Shown here piece by piece: positions 16,425 through 25,519 of a stretch of 64,000 bases of DNA (the stretch's first letter is position 1; each line of letters starts with the position of its first letter). This DNA comes from Chitinophaga pinensis (GTDB taxonomy: Bacteria; Bacteroidota; Bacteroidia; Chitinophagales; Chitinophagaceae): positions 5,828,001 through 5,892,000 of the forward strand of contig LR632930.1 of assembly GCA_902167325.1 (NCBI GenBank), in the 5' to 3' direction. The notes below the pieces were generated by a model. It saw nothing but the letters and a program-made list of their open reading frames with translations, was not told the DNA's origin and ran no database searches. Position numbers and translations under genes: made by a program.

Positions 16425-17082
16425 CGAACCCGGCGCCCACTACGTACTGGAAGCGCATATCGAAAAAGTACAAGCCCTGCAGGTGGTGGGCCATTGCTAC
16501 AATGCCATGGAAACCGCTAACTTCCTCCATCGGGAGAAAGTGGATGTAATGTTTCTCGACATCAATATGCCCGAACTGAGCGGGCTCGACCTGCTCAAAA
16601 CTTTGGGCAGTACACGCCCCAAGATCATCCTTACTACCGCATACAGTGAGTTTGCGCTGGAAAGCTATGAGTATGATGTGGTGGATTATATCCTCAAGCC
16701 TATCTCCTTCCCGCGCTTTCTCAAAGCCGTGAACAAAATACTCCAGCAGGAAGCCCCGGTAGAGAAACCTGCCGTGGAGCCGCTGGTACTAAAAACCGGC
16801 AGCACCCAAACCACAGTAGATCCTGCGGATATCTACTACGTGCAAAGCATGGGTAACTACGTGAAAGTATATCTCGAAAACAAATGCCTGATCGTAAACG
16901 CAACAACGGCGGAAATGGAGAAACTCCTTCCCGCCAGTTGCTTCGTGCGTATTCATAAGTCCTATATCATTGCCACCGATAAAGTAGAAGAATGGGGCCC
17001 CCGCCATGTGGTGATCCTCGACGAGAGCCTGCCCGTAGGCCAAACATTCAAAATCAATCTGAACAAACTGAAAGAACGCTGA
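16393..17082 (+). CDS. LytTR-family response regulator
   Basis: 229 residues. Receiver domain (about 1-120) with the acidic pair D10/D11 and phosphoacceptor D56 in FLDINMP, the conserved Thr in ILTTAYSEFA and Lys in YILKPI. A LytTR DNA-binding domain follows (about 130-225), typical motifs being IYYVQSMGNYVKVYL and FVRIHKSYII. Its ATG lies inside the kinase gene (32-nt overlap), so the two are coupled and form a two-component pair. Its stop directly abuts the stop of the convergent lipoprotein gene with no spacer. Confidence 0.95.
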   Translation: MQTLRCLIVDDEPGAHYVLEAHIEKVQALQVVGHCYNAMETANFLHREKVDVMFLDINMPELSGLDLLKTLGSTRPKIILTTAYSEFALESYEYDVVDYILKPISFPRFLKAVNKILQQEAPVEKPAVEPLVLKTGSTQTTVDPADIYYVQSMGNYVKVYLENKCLIVNATTAEMEKLLPASCFVRIHKSYIIATDKVEEWGPRHVVILDESLPVGQTFKINLNKLKER

Positions 17083-17553
17083 TTATGATTTCACCCGGGT
17101 TTCGGTGATGGTAACGGTTTGACCGTTAATCACCTCGGTGAATTTATAAGAGAGGGTACCCGTATTGATAGTCAGGATCTGCGCTTCGAAAGTTCCGTCT
17201 TCGTCAGTAATGCGGATAGACTTGTCGTTGTTAAACAACACCCAGGTTCCTGCGGTATGGTTTTCTTCCGTACATTTTACCGCTCCTTCATAGAACTGGA
17301 AAGCACCGCCTTCGCTGAACACCAGATAATCGTCTTTCGAGCAGGCGGGTTGTAAGGCAAATACATCCGTATCCGCCTGTCCGTCGCCATTAAGGTCCAC
17401 AGCCGGGGATACTGTTTGTGCGGTAACCTTCCATTTGGTACCTGTCAGCATTTTGGAAACCTGCACTCCCGGGCCTTCATCTTTCTTCTTTTTGCAGGAA
17501 ACCGCGGCAGCCATTACGGCAATGCCCATCAGGGTAAACAACATTTTTTTCAT
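17083..17553 (-). CDS. Lipocalin-like lipoprotein
   Basis: 156 residues from the ATG at 17553 (MKKMLFTLMGIAVMAAAVSC), with a lipobox ending in AVSC followed by KKKKDE. The mature part has the TKWKVT start and the DLNGDGQADTD acidic repeat seen in small Bacteroidota lipoproteins annotated as lipocalin-like. It probably resides on the outer membrane; function unknown. A TTG 18 nt further upstream lies inside the predicted -7 promoter element, which rules it out as the start. The gene ends head-on against the LytTR gene. Confidence 0.8.
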   Translation of the reverse strand: MKKMLFTLMGIAVMAAAVSCKKKKDEGPGVQVSKMLTGTKWKVTAQTVSPAVDLNGDGQADTDVFALQPACSKDDYLVFSEGGAFQFYEGAVKCTEENHTAGTWVLFNNDKSIRITDEDGTFEAQILTINTGTLSYKFTEVINGQTVTITETRVKS

Positions 17554-17568
17554 CTTCTGATTTTTCTG

Positions 17569-17576
17569 CAAAACTA
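17569..17576 (-). promoter_or_regulatory. Predicted -7 element for the lipocalin-like lipoprotein
   Basis: Minus strand TAGTTTTG, a full match to TAnnTTTG, 16 nt before the ATG. No clear -33 element. Confidence 0.45.
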
Positions 17577-17687
17577 TTCAACCGGCACTACCCTGATCCC
17601 AGCAGTAAAACGTATTTTCACATCTACGTAAAACACGCAGACCCCATTTTTCGTGAATCACTAATATTGCATACGATACCGGTACTT

Positions 17688-19598
17688 ATGATATTCCGTA
17701 AACTTCTTTTCTTCCTGTCACTCCTTTCCACGGCCGCATATGGGCAGGATTCCGCATTTATTGAACGGATGATTGATACAGCTGAGACGCTGGAAAACGG
17801 TCATCAGCAGGCCGCAATAGCCGCTTACCGTAAAATAGCCGCCGCCAGCCGCACTGCAGGATATACCCGCGGGCTTGCCAAATCACTCCATTACAGGGGC
17901 TTCGTTTATGCGGATATGGGGCTGTACGACAGCAGCCTGCAGTGTTTCGCGGAGGCCGCCCCTCTTTATAATAAGATCGGGGATATCTGGTCAGTTAGTG
18001 CATGCTACAACAGTACCGGCAACACCTACCAGTACATGACCATGTACGACAGCGCTATCGTCAACTACCAACGCGCCCTCGACCTGTTCGACCTGCACGA
18101 TATGCAGCCCCAGAAAAGAAACATCTATATCGGGAAAGGCAGGGTACACTCGTCTATGATGGACTACCAGCTGGCATTGAAGGACTATGAGGAAGCCGAG
18201 AAGTTGTCGCTGGCGGCGGGAGACTCTACCACGCTGGCCCAGGCACTTATTAACCAGGGCGCAGTGTACCACGAACTGAAGAAACCGGCAGAGAACTTCA
18301 CCCGGCAGCAGCGGGCGCTGGAAATAGGCCGGTTGCGTAAAGATGACTACCTGATAGAAATTGCCACTGTAAATCTATCTGACCACTATTCGCGCATTGC
18401 CATGCACGACTCCGCACAATATTACGCCACTATTGCGCTGGATAAAGCAAAGCTGCTCAATAACCAGTTCGAGATAGTGAAGATACTTTGTATCGTTGCC
18501 AGCATCCGGCTGGAGATGGGCCACCCCGCCGAAGCAAAGCAGCTGCTGGACGAGGCCCTTGCCAAAGCGGAGAAAATCGGCTCTGCCGAAAGCCGCGTGG
18601 ATGTATACCACAAAATGCAATTGCATTATGCCAAAACAGGAGACTATCCCAATGCATACCGCTATCTCCTCCGCTATCGCGAAGCATCAGACAGTATCCT
18701 GAGCGATAAGCACATCCGCACCATCCATGAAATGGAAGTACGCCACCAGAGCGCCCGGAAAGATGCGGCACTGGCAGAAGGCAAACTGCGCATAGAGCAA
18801 AAGAACAACCAGCTCATCGTTATCTCCGCCATTGGCGGCATTGTACTGATTGCATTAATCGCAGCAATTTGGATCAGCCGGCAAAGGCAGCGGCTGCAGC
18901 AGGAAAAGTTCAGGACACAGGAAGAAAAGAATGAAGTAAAGCTGCTGGAAGCAGCCATGGCCGGAGAAGAAAGAGAACGTTCCCGCATAGCCGGAGATCT
19001 CCATGATGGTATTGCCGGCATGCTGGCCGCCATCAAAATGCACCTCAGCATGGTATACCAGGCAGTGCCGGGCCTCCCGGAATCCGAAGGACTGGGCAAC
19101 GCCCTGAACCTGCTCGACGAGGCCTCTCATGAGGTGCGGAAGACAGCCCACAACCTGATGCCTGAAATGATCGAGCAATACGGACTGGGCGAATCCATGC
19201 GCAGGTATTGCGGCAACCTCGGCAGGTATGGGAACATCCGGATCGACTGCCATGTACTGGGCAATATATCCCGCTGCCGCCACAGCTTTGAGCTGGCCGT
19301 ATACCGCCTTGCACAGGAGCTGATACATAATGCCATCCGGCATGCCGATGCCTCACATATCATGGTGCAGCTCACGCAGGTGGATATGGTGCTGAATATT
19401 ACGGTGGAAGACGATGGCAAGGGATTTGACCTCACGCAGGCCGGAATGGGGCTTACCGCATTACGCAACCGGGTTAAAACACTGGGCGGCATCATCGAAT
19501 GGGACAGTAGTCCGGGTAAAGGCACCAGCGCCTATGTGGAATTCGACGTCACACCTTTTGCCCGTGAGCATTCCTCAGGCGGCTCCGATACTAACTAA
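17688..19598 (+). CDS. TPR-containing sensor histidine kinase (HisKA_3 type)
   Basis: 636 residues. Signal peptide (MIFRKLLFFLSLLSTAAYGQ), then about six TPR-like repeats over residues 25-340 (for example YADMGLYDSSLQCFAEA), a single membrane helix near 378-398 (ISAIGGIVLIALIAAIWIS), a short coiled coil and a NarL-group kinase core. The phosphoacceptor is the His of RIAGDLHDGIAG; N box QELIHNAIRHA and G boxes DDGKGFD and GMGLTALRNRVK are intact. The periplasmic TPRs are likely the sensor. No response regulator is adjacent; the nearest LuxR-type protein (25.5 kb) lacks a receiver domain, so it is an orphan here. The ATG at 17688 is chosen over an upstream TTG because it begins the signal peptide. 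Confidence 0.9.
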   Translation: MIFRKLLFFLSLLSTAAYGQDSAFIERMIDTAETLENGHQQAAIAAYRKIAAASRTAGYTRGLAKSLHYRGFVYADMGLYDSSLQCFAEAAPLYNKIGDIWSVSACYNSTGNTYQYMTMYDSAIVNYQRALDLFDLHDMQPQKRNIYIGKGRVHSSMMDYQLALKDYEEAEKLSLAAGDSTTLAQALINQGAVYHELKKPAENFTRQQRALEIGRLRKDDYLIEIATVNLSDHYSRIAMHDSAQYYATIALDKAKLLNNQFEIVKILCIVASIRLEMGHPAEAKQLLDEALAKAEKIGSAESRVDVYHKMQLHYAKTGDYPNAYRYLLRYREASDSILSDKHIRTIHEMEVRHQSARKDAALAEGKLRIEQKNNQLIVISAIGGIVLIALIAAIWISRQRQRLQQEKFRTQEEKNEVKLLEAAMAGEERERSRIAGDLHDGIAGMLAAIKMHLSMVYQAVPGLPESEGLGNALNLLDEASHEVRKTAHNLMPEMIEQYGLGESMRRYCGNLGRYGNIRIDCHVLGNISRCRHSFELAVYRLAQELIHNAIRHADASHIMVQLTQVDMVLNITVEDDGKGFDLTQAGMGLTALRNRVKTLGGIIEWDSSPGKGTSAYVEFDVTPFAREHSSGGSDTN

Positions 19599-19619
19599 TC
19601 CATGTGCCTTACAGGATAA

Positions 19620-19655
19620 AAAAACCGGATGCTTCCTGCATCCGGTTTTTTTTTG
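19620..19655 (+). terminator. Bidirectional terminator
   Basis: AAAACCGGATGC (19621-19632), loop TTCCT, GCATCCGGTTTT and a T8 run. It lies 22 nt after the kinase stop and just before the convergent hydrolase stop; the left A run lets it serve the minus strand too. Confidence 0.92.
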
Positions 19656-19672
19656 CATATCGTAACAATTAA

Positions 19673-20536
19673 TTATTTCCCTTTCGGAACAATGATCTCC
19701 TGTGCTTTAATGGGTTTGCCACTGTTTACGCTCTGGAGGAACTGATCGATTTTGGGTACCTCGCTGTTCATGTAACCTGCTACTTCGTGGCCCCTGCCTA
19801 CGTAAGTGTATAATAAAGCAGGTTTACCCATTCTCCTGCCTTTTTCAAATATCGTTTTATCACCGAACATGATCATCCAGCCCGGCTGATCGGCATTGCA
19901 AAAGCGGTGTGCTGCAGTACCATAGGGCACCAGCTCATCCGTGGTGCCATGCATGAACAGCGTGGGTACCCAGGTGGTGGTGGTAACGGGATTGATGTCT
20001 ACCAGTCCACCGGCGAAAACCAGCGCCCCTTTAAAGCGTTGCTTCTCAGAAAAATAACGGTATCGCTCTTTATCGGATGCGGCAAAGGGATTATACAGCA
20101 GGTGCAGGATGGCTTCGGCCCCGGCACTGCTACCGGAGAGGTACAGTTTGGAAGGATCTACCTTCAGTGGTGCCCCTTTCTCGATCAGGAAACGGGCTGC
20201 ATCAGCCACATCTTCCACAGCGGTGGAAATGGCTTTCAGCTTTACAGGTGTGGCAGTACCGCATCCGAAATCGCTGCCTTTAAGGTAAAGGCGGTACGAT
20301 ATGGAGAATACGTTATATCCTTTCGCCTGGAGACCTTTGGCAAAAGCCTGATCTCCTGCCGGAGAGCCTGCTGAGAAGCCGCCGCCATGTACGTGCATCA
20401 CTGTGATACCATTCCCCTGCCCTTCCGGTGCATAATGCAGCATGTACAGGGATTCCTGGTCTTTTACCGCATATTCGATGCGGTCCTGGGCCTTGCAGGC
20501 CGTACTGCAAAGGAGCAGCAACAGTAATATCCTCAT
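19673..20536 (-). CDS. Secreted alpha/beta hydrolase (esterase/lipase type)
   Basis: 287 residues with a signal peptide (MRILLLLLLCSTACKAQ; a Cys in it could make it a lipoprotein). The oxyanion motif is HVHGGGFSAG (HGGG, near 48-57) and the nucleophile elbow is LSGSSAGAE; Asp and His candidates are MHGTTDELV and YVGRGHEVAG. This is the hormone-sensitive-lipase/BD-FAE-like subgroup, which often removes acetyl or other esters from glycans. It is the last gene of a three-gene minus-strand group with a GDSL esterase and an FAD oxidoreductase. Confidence 0.85.
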   Translation of the reverse strand: MRILLLLLLCSTACKAQDRIEYAVKDQESLYMLHYAPEGQGNGITVMHVHGGGFSAGSPAGDQAFAKGLQAKGYNVFSISYRLYLKGSDFGCGTATPVKLKAISTAVEDVADAARFLIEKGAPLKVDPSKLYLSGSSAGAEAILHLLYNPFAASDKERYRYFSEKQRFKGALVFAGGLVDINPVTTTTWVPTLFMHGTTDELVPYGTAAHRFCNADQPGWMIMFGDKTIFEKGRRMGKPALLYTYVGRGHEVAGYMNSEVPKIDQFLQSVNSGKPIKAQEIIVPKGK

Positions 20537-20574
20537 ACTTCAAAAATAATCAACCTGCCGGCTACTTCCGGGAT

Positions 20575-21243
20575 CTACAGATGTTTTTTTTCTTTCAGCC
20601 AGTTTACCCAGGCTGCATAAGCCGGTGGCGTAATGTGGATACCATCGCCGGTGAAGCCGGATTTCAGCTCCCCCTGTTCATCAGCCGCCCATTCGTGAAG
20701 GTTGAGGTATGGGTACCCGAACTCCTTCGCCAGCAACTGAATACCTGCGTTGAGTGATTTCACTTTGTCGGCTTTATTCTTCAGATATGCCGGCAGCTTT
20801 GATTCATGCATGGGCAATACACTTTGCACCATTACTTTGGTTTTGGGCAGTGCAGTGGCCAGCTTTTCGAGGATGCGGCGGTAATTGGCCAGGATCACTT
20901 GTTCCGGGAGGCCCCGGCCCAGGTCATTGATACCGATGAGCAGGAAGATCTTCGAAGGCCTGGTGGCCATAATGCCATCGAGGCGCGCCAGTACACCAAA
21001 GGTATTATCGCCCCCGATGCCACGATTCACGATCTTTTTGCCTGGCAGCAGCTCAGCCCAGGCCCCGCGCTCCGTAATACTGTTACCCAGGAAAACGATG
21101 GCGCCGCGCTGTTCCGGAAAGGTAGCGAAGAGTTCCATCCGGCCTTTGTAATAATCATTGGCGTAAGAACTGTCTGTTTGCTGGGCATTTGCACCCAGTG
21201 AAGTGAGGAGACAAAGCCCGAAGAACCGTTTTAATGTATGCAT
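20575..21243 (-). CDS. Secreted SGNH/GDSL esterase
   Basis: 222 residues with a signal peptide (LCLLTSLGANA). All four SGNH blocks are visible: S55 in FLGNSITERG, Gly in NRGIGGDNTFG, Asn in LIGINDLG, and the Asp/His pair in TGDGIHITPPAY. Such enzymes deacetylate sugars or act on phospholipids; a glycan O-acetylesterase role fits the neighbours. ATG at 21243-21241, 15 nt after the FAD oxidoreductase stop, so cotranscription is likely. Confidence 0.9.
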   Translation of the reverse strand: MHTLKRFFGLCLLTSLGANAQQTDSSYANDYYKGRMELFATFPEQRGAIVFLGNSITERGAWAELLPGKKIVNRGIGGDNTFGVLARLDGIMATRPSKIFLLIGINDLGRGLPEQVILANYRRILEKLATALPKTKVMVQSVLPMHESKLPAYLKNKADKVKSLNAGIQLLAKEFGYPYLNLHEWAADEQGELKSGFTGDGIHITPPAYAAWVNWLKEKKHL

Positions 21244-21258
21244 AACGATGTTTGTGGA

Positions 21259-23118
21259 TTATTGAATGTTACCACCGAAATCAACGGTGCGCTGGAATGG
21301 GTGCAGAAAATGATCGGTGAGTACTGCCGCTGCGCCCCTGTTAAGAACAGTATTACCTGCCGGTTTTCCGGTGAAGCCCAGCTGCTGCCAGTTGTCTGCC
21401 AGTAACTCCAGTGTAACCGAAGTACCTGCAGCTTTAAATATCTCCAGCAAGGCCGCAACGGTGAGTGACTGCCCGGAAGCGTTCCACCAGGTGTTCAGTG
21501 CAGGGAAGTAAGGACGCAGTCCTTCTACCAGCTCGTATCCTGAAACCTCTCTCTCAGGATAAAACCAGGTTTGGTTCGCCCATTGGTAAGGCACTCCGCT
21601 GCCACGCAATACCCCTGCCGCACCGATGCGCTGAATAGCGGCGAACTGCCGGTTATCGGGCAATACATCGATATAAGGCATGATGTAAGCACGGCTGTCG
21701 AGCAAAGCCTGCTGCACGGCACGTACATCCACTGCATGTGGCTCCTGCCCGTTACGGAGGCATACTGCCGCAAGTGCACCTGCGGCCTGTCCAATACCCA
21801 TTACCACAGGCTGCAGGCGCGTGGCACCGTTCACGATATTAGTAACGCCAATGCTTTTTTCCGCCACGATAATACCATTCACCCCTTGCGGAATCAATGC
21901 ACCGAGGGGGATGTTGTAAGAGGGTACCCGCATCTTCACGAAGTCGATCTTCGGGGCATCCGGTTTTTTATCGTGGTGGTGATCAATGGTATAATCACCT
22001 ACCGCTACGCCTGTTCTATACAAGGGAAGAGCCTGATTGTAAGGATCGGCAACATGATTAGCCGTTAGTTGCGACAGTCCTTTTACCCTGCGCGACTCAC
22101 GGTGGTAAGGGATCATGGGCAGCCTGTCTGCCGTCGGGAACTCATCATCTGCTATGCCCAGATGCTTTAATCCCAGCTCCGTTTGCAGGTAGTACACGAA
22201 GCGGAGGGTATGAAGCTTCGCGGCTTTGAGGGCTTCGGTTCTTTGCGCGGGTGTTTTTTCAATGATATTGAGGTAGTAATCGTTGCCGTACTTCGGCCAG
22301 TTGATCATGTATTTATTGTTGGGCAGCTTGCCATATGTCATCATCATATTGCAATTCCGCTGCGGAGAATCGAATGAGGCAGGGTCAGAGATATCGCAGC
22401 ATTTGCGGAAAGGCTCCGGGTCATATCCTGCAGGTCTGGCAATAGTTTTATCCGCTCCTTTGCCATAATCTTTCAGTACCACCACATAGGTGAGGTCCTG
22501 GATAATGTTGTTCGCCACGGGTGGGGCAAGTGCTTCACCTGTTGCATCCCTGTTATCCATCCCTATATCGTATTTCGCTCCGGCGGCAGCCATTACATCA
22601 CCCAGCTCTGTGGCGTCTATCACAAGACGGGCAGAGATTTCGCGGGTTTTCTTCCCTTCCTTAACCGTTACCATCCATCTTTCGCCAATACGCCGGATGG
22701 AGATGAACTGTGAATTAAAGACAATACGGAGGTTCTTTTCCGCTGCGGCCATCTGCTGCAGAATGGCATTGCCCCTGTGCGGCTCGAAGAGCGTATTGCT
22801 CACCCATCCGGATGCCACTTTATCCGCACCGCCGTAATAATCATACAGCTGCTGGCGGAACTCGCCCCAAAGTCCGGAAGGCATGCGGTGGTTACCATCA
22901 ATGGCCGCTACACCGGCGCTGGTAAGCATACCGCCCAGCCAGGAGGTTTCTTCTACGATTAATGTTTGTGTTCCCATCCGGGATGCCTGTATGCCGGCCA
23001 TGGTGCCACTGGCGCCACCGCCTACGATAAGCAGCTCTGTCTGTTCTTGTGCGTGGAGGGAGGCAGGGAGGAGCAGCAGCCAGCCAATACGGGCCGCTTT
23101 CTTCAGTAAGTTTATCAT
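21259..23118 (-). CDS. Secreted FAD-dependent oxidoreductase (FAD_oxidored family)
   Basis: 619 residues from ATG 23118 (MINLLKKAARIGWLLLLPASLHAQ, signal peptide). The FAD dinucleotide motif is IVGGGASGTMAGIQASRMG, followed by EETSWLGGMLTSAG, and a C-terminal VAEKSIGVTNIVNGATRLQP segment typical of the family found with polysaccharide-degradation genes. The last 150 residues form a separate domain without motifs I recognise. It heads the operon with the two esterases and is divergent from the ROK regulator, which probably controls it. The frame continues 16 codons upstream but has no ATG-initiated signal peptide there. Confidence 0.87.
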   Translation of the reverse strand: MINLLKKAARIGWLLLLPASLHAQEQTELLIVGGGASGTMAGIQASRMGTQTLIVEETSWLGGMLTSAGVAAIDGNHRMPSGLWGEFRQQLYDYYGGADKVASGWVSNTLFEPHRGNAILQQMAAAEKNLRIVFNSQFISIRRIGERWMVTVKEGKKTREISARLVIDATELGDVMAAAGAKYDIGMDNRDATGEALAPPVANNIIQDLTYVVVLKDYGKGADKTIARPAGYDPEPFRKCCDISDPASFDSPQRNCNMMMTYGKLPNNKYMINWPKYGNDYYLNIIEKTPAQRTEALKAAKLHTLRFVYYLQTELGLKHLGIADDEFPTADRLPMIPYHRESRRVKGLSQLTANHVADPYNQALPLYRTGVAVGDYTIDHHHDKKPDAPKIDFVKMRVPSYNIPLGALIPQGVNGIIVAEKSIGVTNIVNGATRLQPVVMGIGQAAGALAAVCLRNGQEPHAVDVRAVQQALLDSRAYIMPYIDVLPDNRQFAAIQRIGAAGVLRGSGVPYQWANQTWFYPEREVSGYELVEGLRPYFPALNTWWNASGQSLTVAALLEIFKAAGTSVTLELLADNWQQLGFTGKPAGNTVLNRGAAAVLTDHFLHPFQRTVDFGGNIQ

Positions 23119-23236
23119 GACGTGTTTGTGTCCGCCTAAATAACAATAAATTTTATCCACCTGCAACCTCTTTTTAATTTATTTGAAAAACACTACTCTA
23201 TATTCCTGCTCTATTTTTATTTTTTTTTAAAAAGAA

Positions 23237-23244
23237 TAGCTTTG
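23237..23244 (+). promoter_or_regulatory. Predicted -7 element for the ROK regulator
   Basis: TAGCTTTG matches TAnnTTTG, about 50 nt before the chosen ATG at 23293. The T- and A-rich tract just upstream holds no clear TTTG. Confidence 0.45.
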
Positions 23245-23292
23245 TATCTTGATATTATCAACCGGGAAAGAGAATCCTCCCAAAATGTATAT

Positions 23293-24522
23293 ATGGGTCA
23301 ACCTACTTTTTTTGAAGAGCTGAACAGTGAAAACCTCGGCGGGGTTGCATATAAGAACCTGAGCCTGAAGAAGAAGATACTCGCCTATTTCACGCAGTAT
23401 AACAACGCCACGATTGCCGATCTGGCACGGGAGATTAATGCCTCCACCCCAAAGGTCACCCACCTGCTGAACGATCTGCTGCAGGAAGGGCTGGTAAACG
23501 ATTACGGGAAGATAGACAGCACCGGCGGCCGCAAACCCAATATTTACGGTATGGCACCCGACGCAGGATTTTTCGTGGGGGTGGAAGTAAAGAAATTCCA
23601 TATCAACATCGGGCTGCTTGATTTTAAGGAAAACCTTGTGAAGAGCGCCGAAAAGATACCATATGAATTACTGAACACCGCCGCATCCCTCGATGAGCTT
23701 TGCAGGATCATTCAGCAGTTTATAGACGAACTGCCCATCAGCCGCGAAAAGATCCTCGGCATGGGCTTAAACCTTACAGGCCGTATCAACTACGCCACCG
23801 GCTATAGTTACAGCTTTTTCCATTTCAACGAAGAACCCCTGAGCAGGGTAATCGAATCAAGGGTAGGCATCCGCACATTCCTTGAAAACGATTCCCGCGC
23901 CATGGCCTATGGTGAATTCAGCAGCGGCACCGTTAACCAGGAAAAGAATGTGCTCTTCATCAATCTCGACCATGGTATTGGCCTCGGTATCCTCATCAAC
24001 GGACAGCTCTACTACGGCAAATCCGGCTTTGCAGGTGAGTTCGGGCACATCCCTTTTTTCAATAATGAACTGATCTGCCATTGCGGGAAGAAAGGCTGTC
24101 TTGAAACGGAAGCCTCGGGGCAGGCACTCGTGAGGAATTTCCAGGAGAAGCTGCGGGGTGGGTTCTCCACCGTGGTGATGCGTAAACACAAACAACCCGA
24201 GCAGGTTACGCTGGAAGACATCATTCAGGCTGCCAACAACGATGATATGCTCGCCATTGAACTGGTGGCGGAGATCGGGGAAAAGCTGGGTAAAGGTATT
24301 GCCGTACTCATCAATCTATTCAATCCCGAACTGGTGATCCTCGGCGGCAGTATGAGTACTACCGGTGATATCATCAGGCTGCCCATCAAATCGGCCATCA
24401 ACAAATATTCGCTCAGTCTTGTCAATAACGACACACAGCTGGTGCTTTCCCGCCTTGGTGAAAAAGCGGGCGTAATCGGCGCTTGTCTGTTGGTGCGCAA
24501 CAAGTTATTATCACTCGCATAA
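23293..24522 (+). CDS. ROK-family transcriptional regulator
   Basis: 409 residues. An N-terminal winged helix (about 20-75: KKKILAYFTQYNNATIADLAREINASTPKV) is followed by a sugar-kinase-like ROK domain with INLDHGIGLGILINGQ (phosphate/ATP loop) and the zinc site ELICHCGKKGCLETEASG. Proteins of this NagC/XylR type bind a sugar or sugar phosphate and release operator DNA. It is divergent from the FAD oxidoreductase/esterase operon, with a 174-nt shared region. The ATG (MGQPTFFEELN) is chosen because an upstream TTG overlaps the promoter element. Confidence 0.92.
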   Translation: MGQPTFFEELNSENLGGVAYKNLSLKKKILAYFTQYNNATIADLAREINASTPKVTHLLNDLLQEGLVNDYGKIDSTGGRKPNIYGMAPDAGFFVGVEVKKFHINIGLLDFKENLVKSAEKIPYELLNTAASLDELCRIIQQFIDELPISREKILGMGLNLTGRINYATGYSYSFFHFNEEPLSRVIESRVGIRTFLENDSRAMAYGEFSSGTVNQEKNVLFINLDHGIGLGILINGQLYYGKSGFAGEFGHIPFFNNELICHCGKKGCLETEASGQALVRNFQEKLRGGFSTVVMRKHKQPEQVTLEDIIQAANNDDMLAIELVAEIGEKLGKGIAVLINLFNPELVILGGSMSTTGDIIRLPIKSAINKYSLSLVNNDTQLVLSRLGEKAGVIGACLLVRNKLLSLA

Positions 24523-24530
24523 CGGTATTT

Positions 24531-24564
24531 TTTGCTGTTCAATGCATAAAACATTGTACATTTA
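24531..24564 (+). promoter_or_regulatory. Possible promoter of the PhzF-like gene
   Basis: TTTG (24531-24534), 22-bp spacer, TACATTTA (24557-24564), one mismatch to TAnnTTTG. It lies between the ROK stop and the PhzF-like start. Confidence 0.35.
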
Positions 24565-24602
24565 AGGGCCAACTTTTTGATTGAATATTTAGTGAGAATG
24601 CT

Positions 24603-25496
24603 ATGAAATCCGAACAGAACACCATGCCCTATTATGTTCTCGATGTTTTTACCAATGAACGTTTTAAAGGCAATCCCTTACCTGTAGTGGTAACCGGCAA
24701 ACCGCTGGAAACCTCCCTTTATCAGCAAATTTCCCGTGAGTTCGCGTATGTCGAAACTTCTTTCATGCATTATTCGAAAGAAGATAAGTCGCTCCGTGTG
24801 CGCTCCTTTAACCGCCAGGGCCGTGAGATCAGCGGCGCAGGACACAACCTCCTCGGTGCAGTTTGCCTCGCTGTGTTGAAAGACATGAACGTTTTCCGCG
24901 TACAGGAAGGTACGCCTTCTGTCATCATGAAAGACAAGCGCATTCAGCTGCATATAGAAAACAACAGCAGCGATCTCCCTTTCATCGGTATGCTGCAGCA
25001 GTCTGCCCGGAGCGGTAATACCGTTCCTGCTGAAGATATTGCCGCCGCATTAAGACTTGAGCCGGATGATGTAAAGCTGTTCGACTGGCAGCCTACTGTG
25101 GTTACCACTGAAGTGGCACACCTCATGGTGCCCCTTCGCAATATAGATGCCCTTAACCGCGCCTGCCCCTCCGGCAGTGCGCTTCAGAATATCGCCACAG
25201 GCTACGGCTTCCAGGGTTGTTACTGCTTTGCCCTTACGGATAAAGACACGCCCCAGATCGCACAGGCACGCTTCTTCCACCCTGGTGGCATTGAAGATGC
25301 CGCTACGGGATCAGCGGCAGGCCCGCTCGGCGGATACCTTTTTCAGAAAGGATATATTCATAAAGACAAAGAGTACGCCATCCTGCAAGGGGTGAAACTA
25401 CAACAGCCATCCATACTGCGGTTCCGCGTCACCAGCGCGGGGATCTGGGTAAGCGGTGCCTCAACCATTGTAATGGAAGGTGTTTTGCACATCTAG
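24603..25496 (+). CDS. PhzF family isomerase-like protein
   Basis: 297 residues, the length of the PhzF/diaminopimelate-epimerase fold. The catalytic acid is conserved as E51 in FAYVETSFM, with the N-terminal YYVLDVFTNERFKGNPLPVV and C-terminal GGIEDAATGSAAGPLGGYL segments. The usual FCGHATLA motif reads SGAGHNLLGA here, a variant. Members isomerise small metabolites, but most are uncharacterised; no phenazine genes are nearby, so the name reflects the fold only. ATG at 24603; a second M at codon 8 (MPYYVLDVF) is an alternative start. Confidence 0.87.
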   Translation: MKSEQNTMPYYVLDVFTNERFKGNPLPVVVTGKPLETSLYQQISREFAYVETSFMHYSKEDKSLRVRSFNRQGREISGAGHNLLGAVCLAVLKDMNVFRVQEGTPSVIMKDKRIQLHIENNSSDLPFIGMLQQSARSGNTVPAEDIAAALRLEPDDVKLFDWQPTVVTTEVAHLMVPLRNIDALNRACPSGSALQNIATGYGFQGCYCFALTDKDTPQIAQARFFHPGGIEDAATGSAAGPLGGYLFQKGYIHKDKEYAILQGVKLQQPSILRFRVTSAGIWVSGASTIVMEGVLHI

Positions 25497-25519
25497 CTTT
25501 CTGTGTATCTTGCGGGTAC

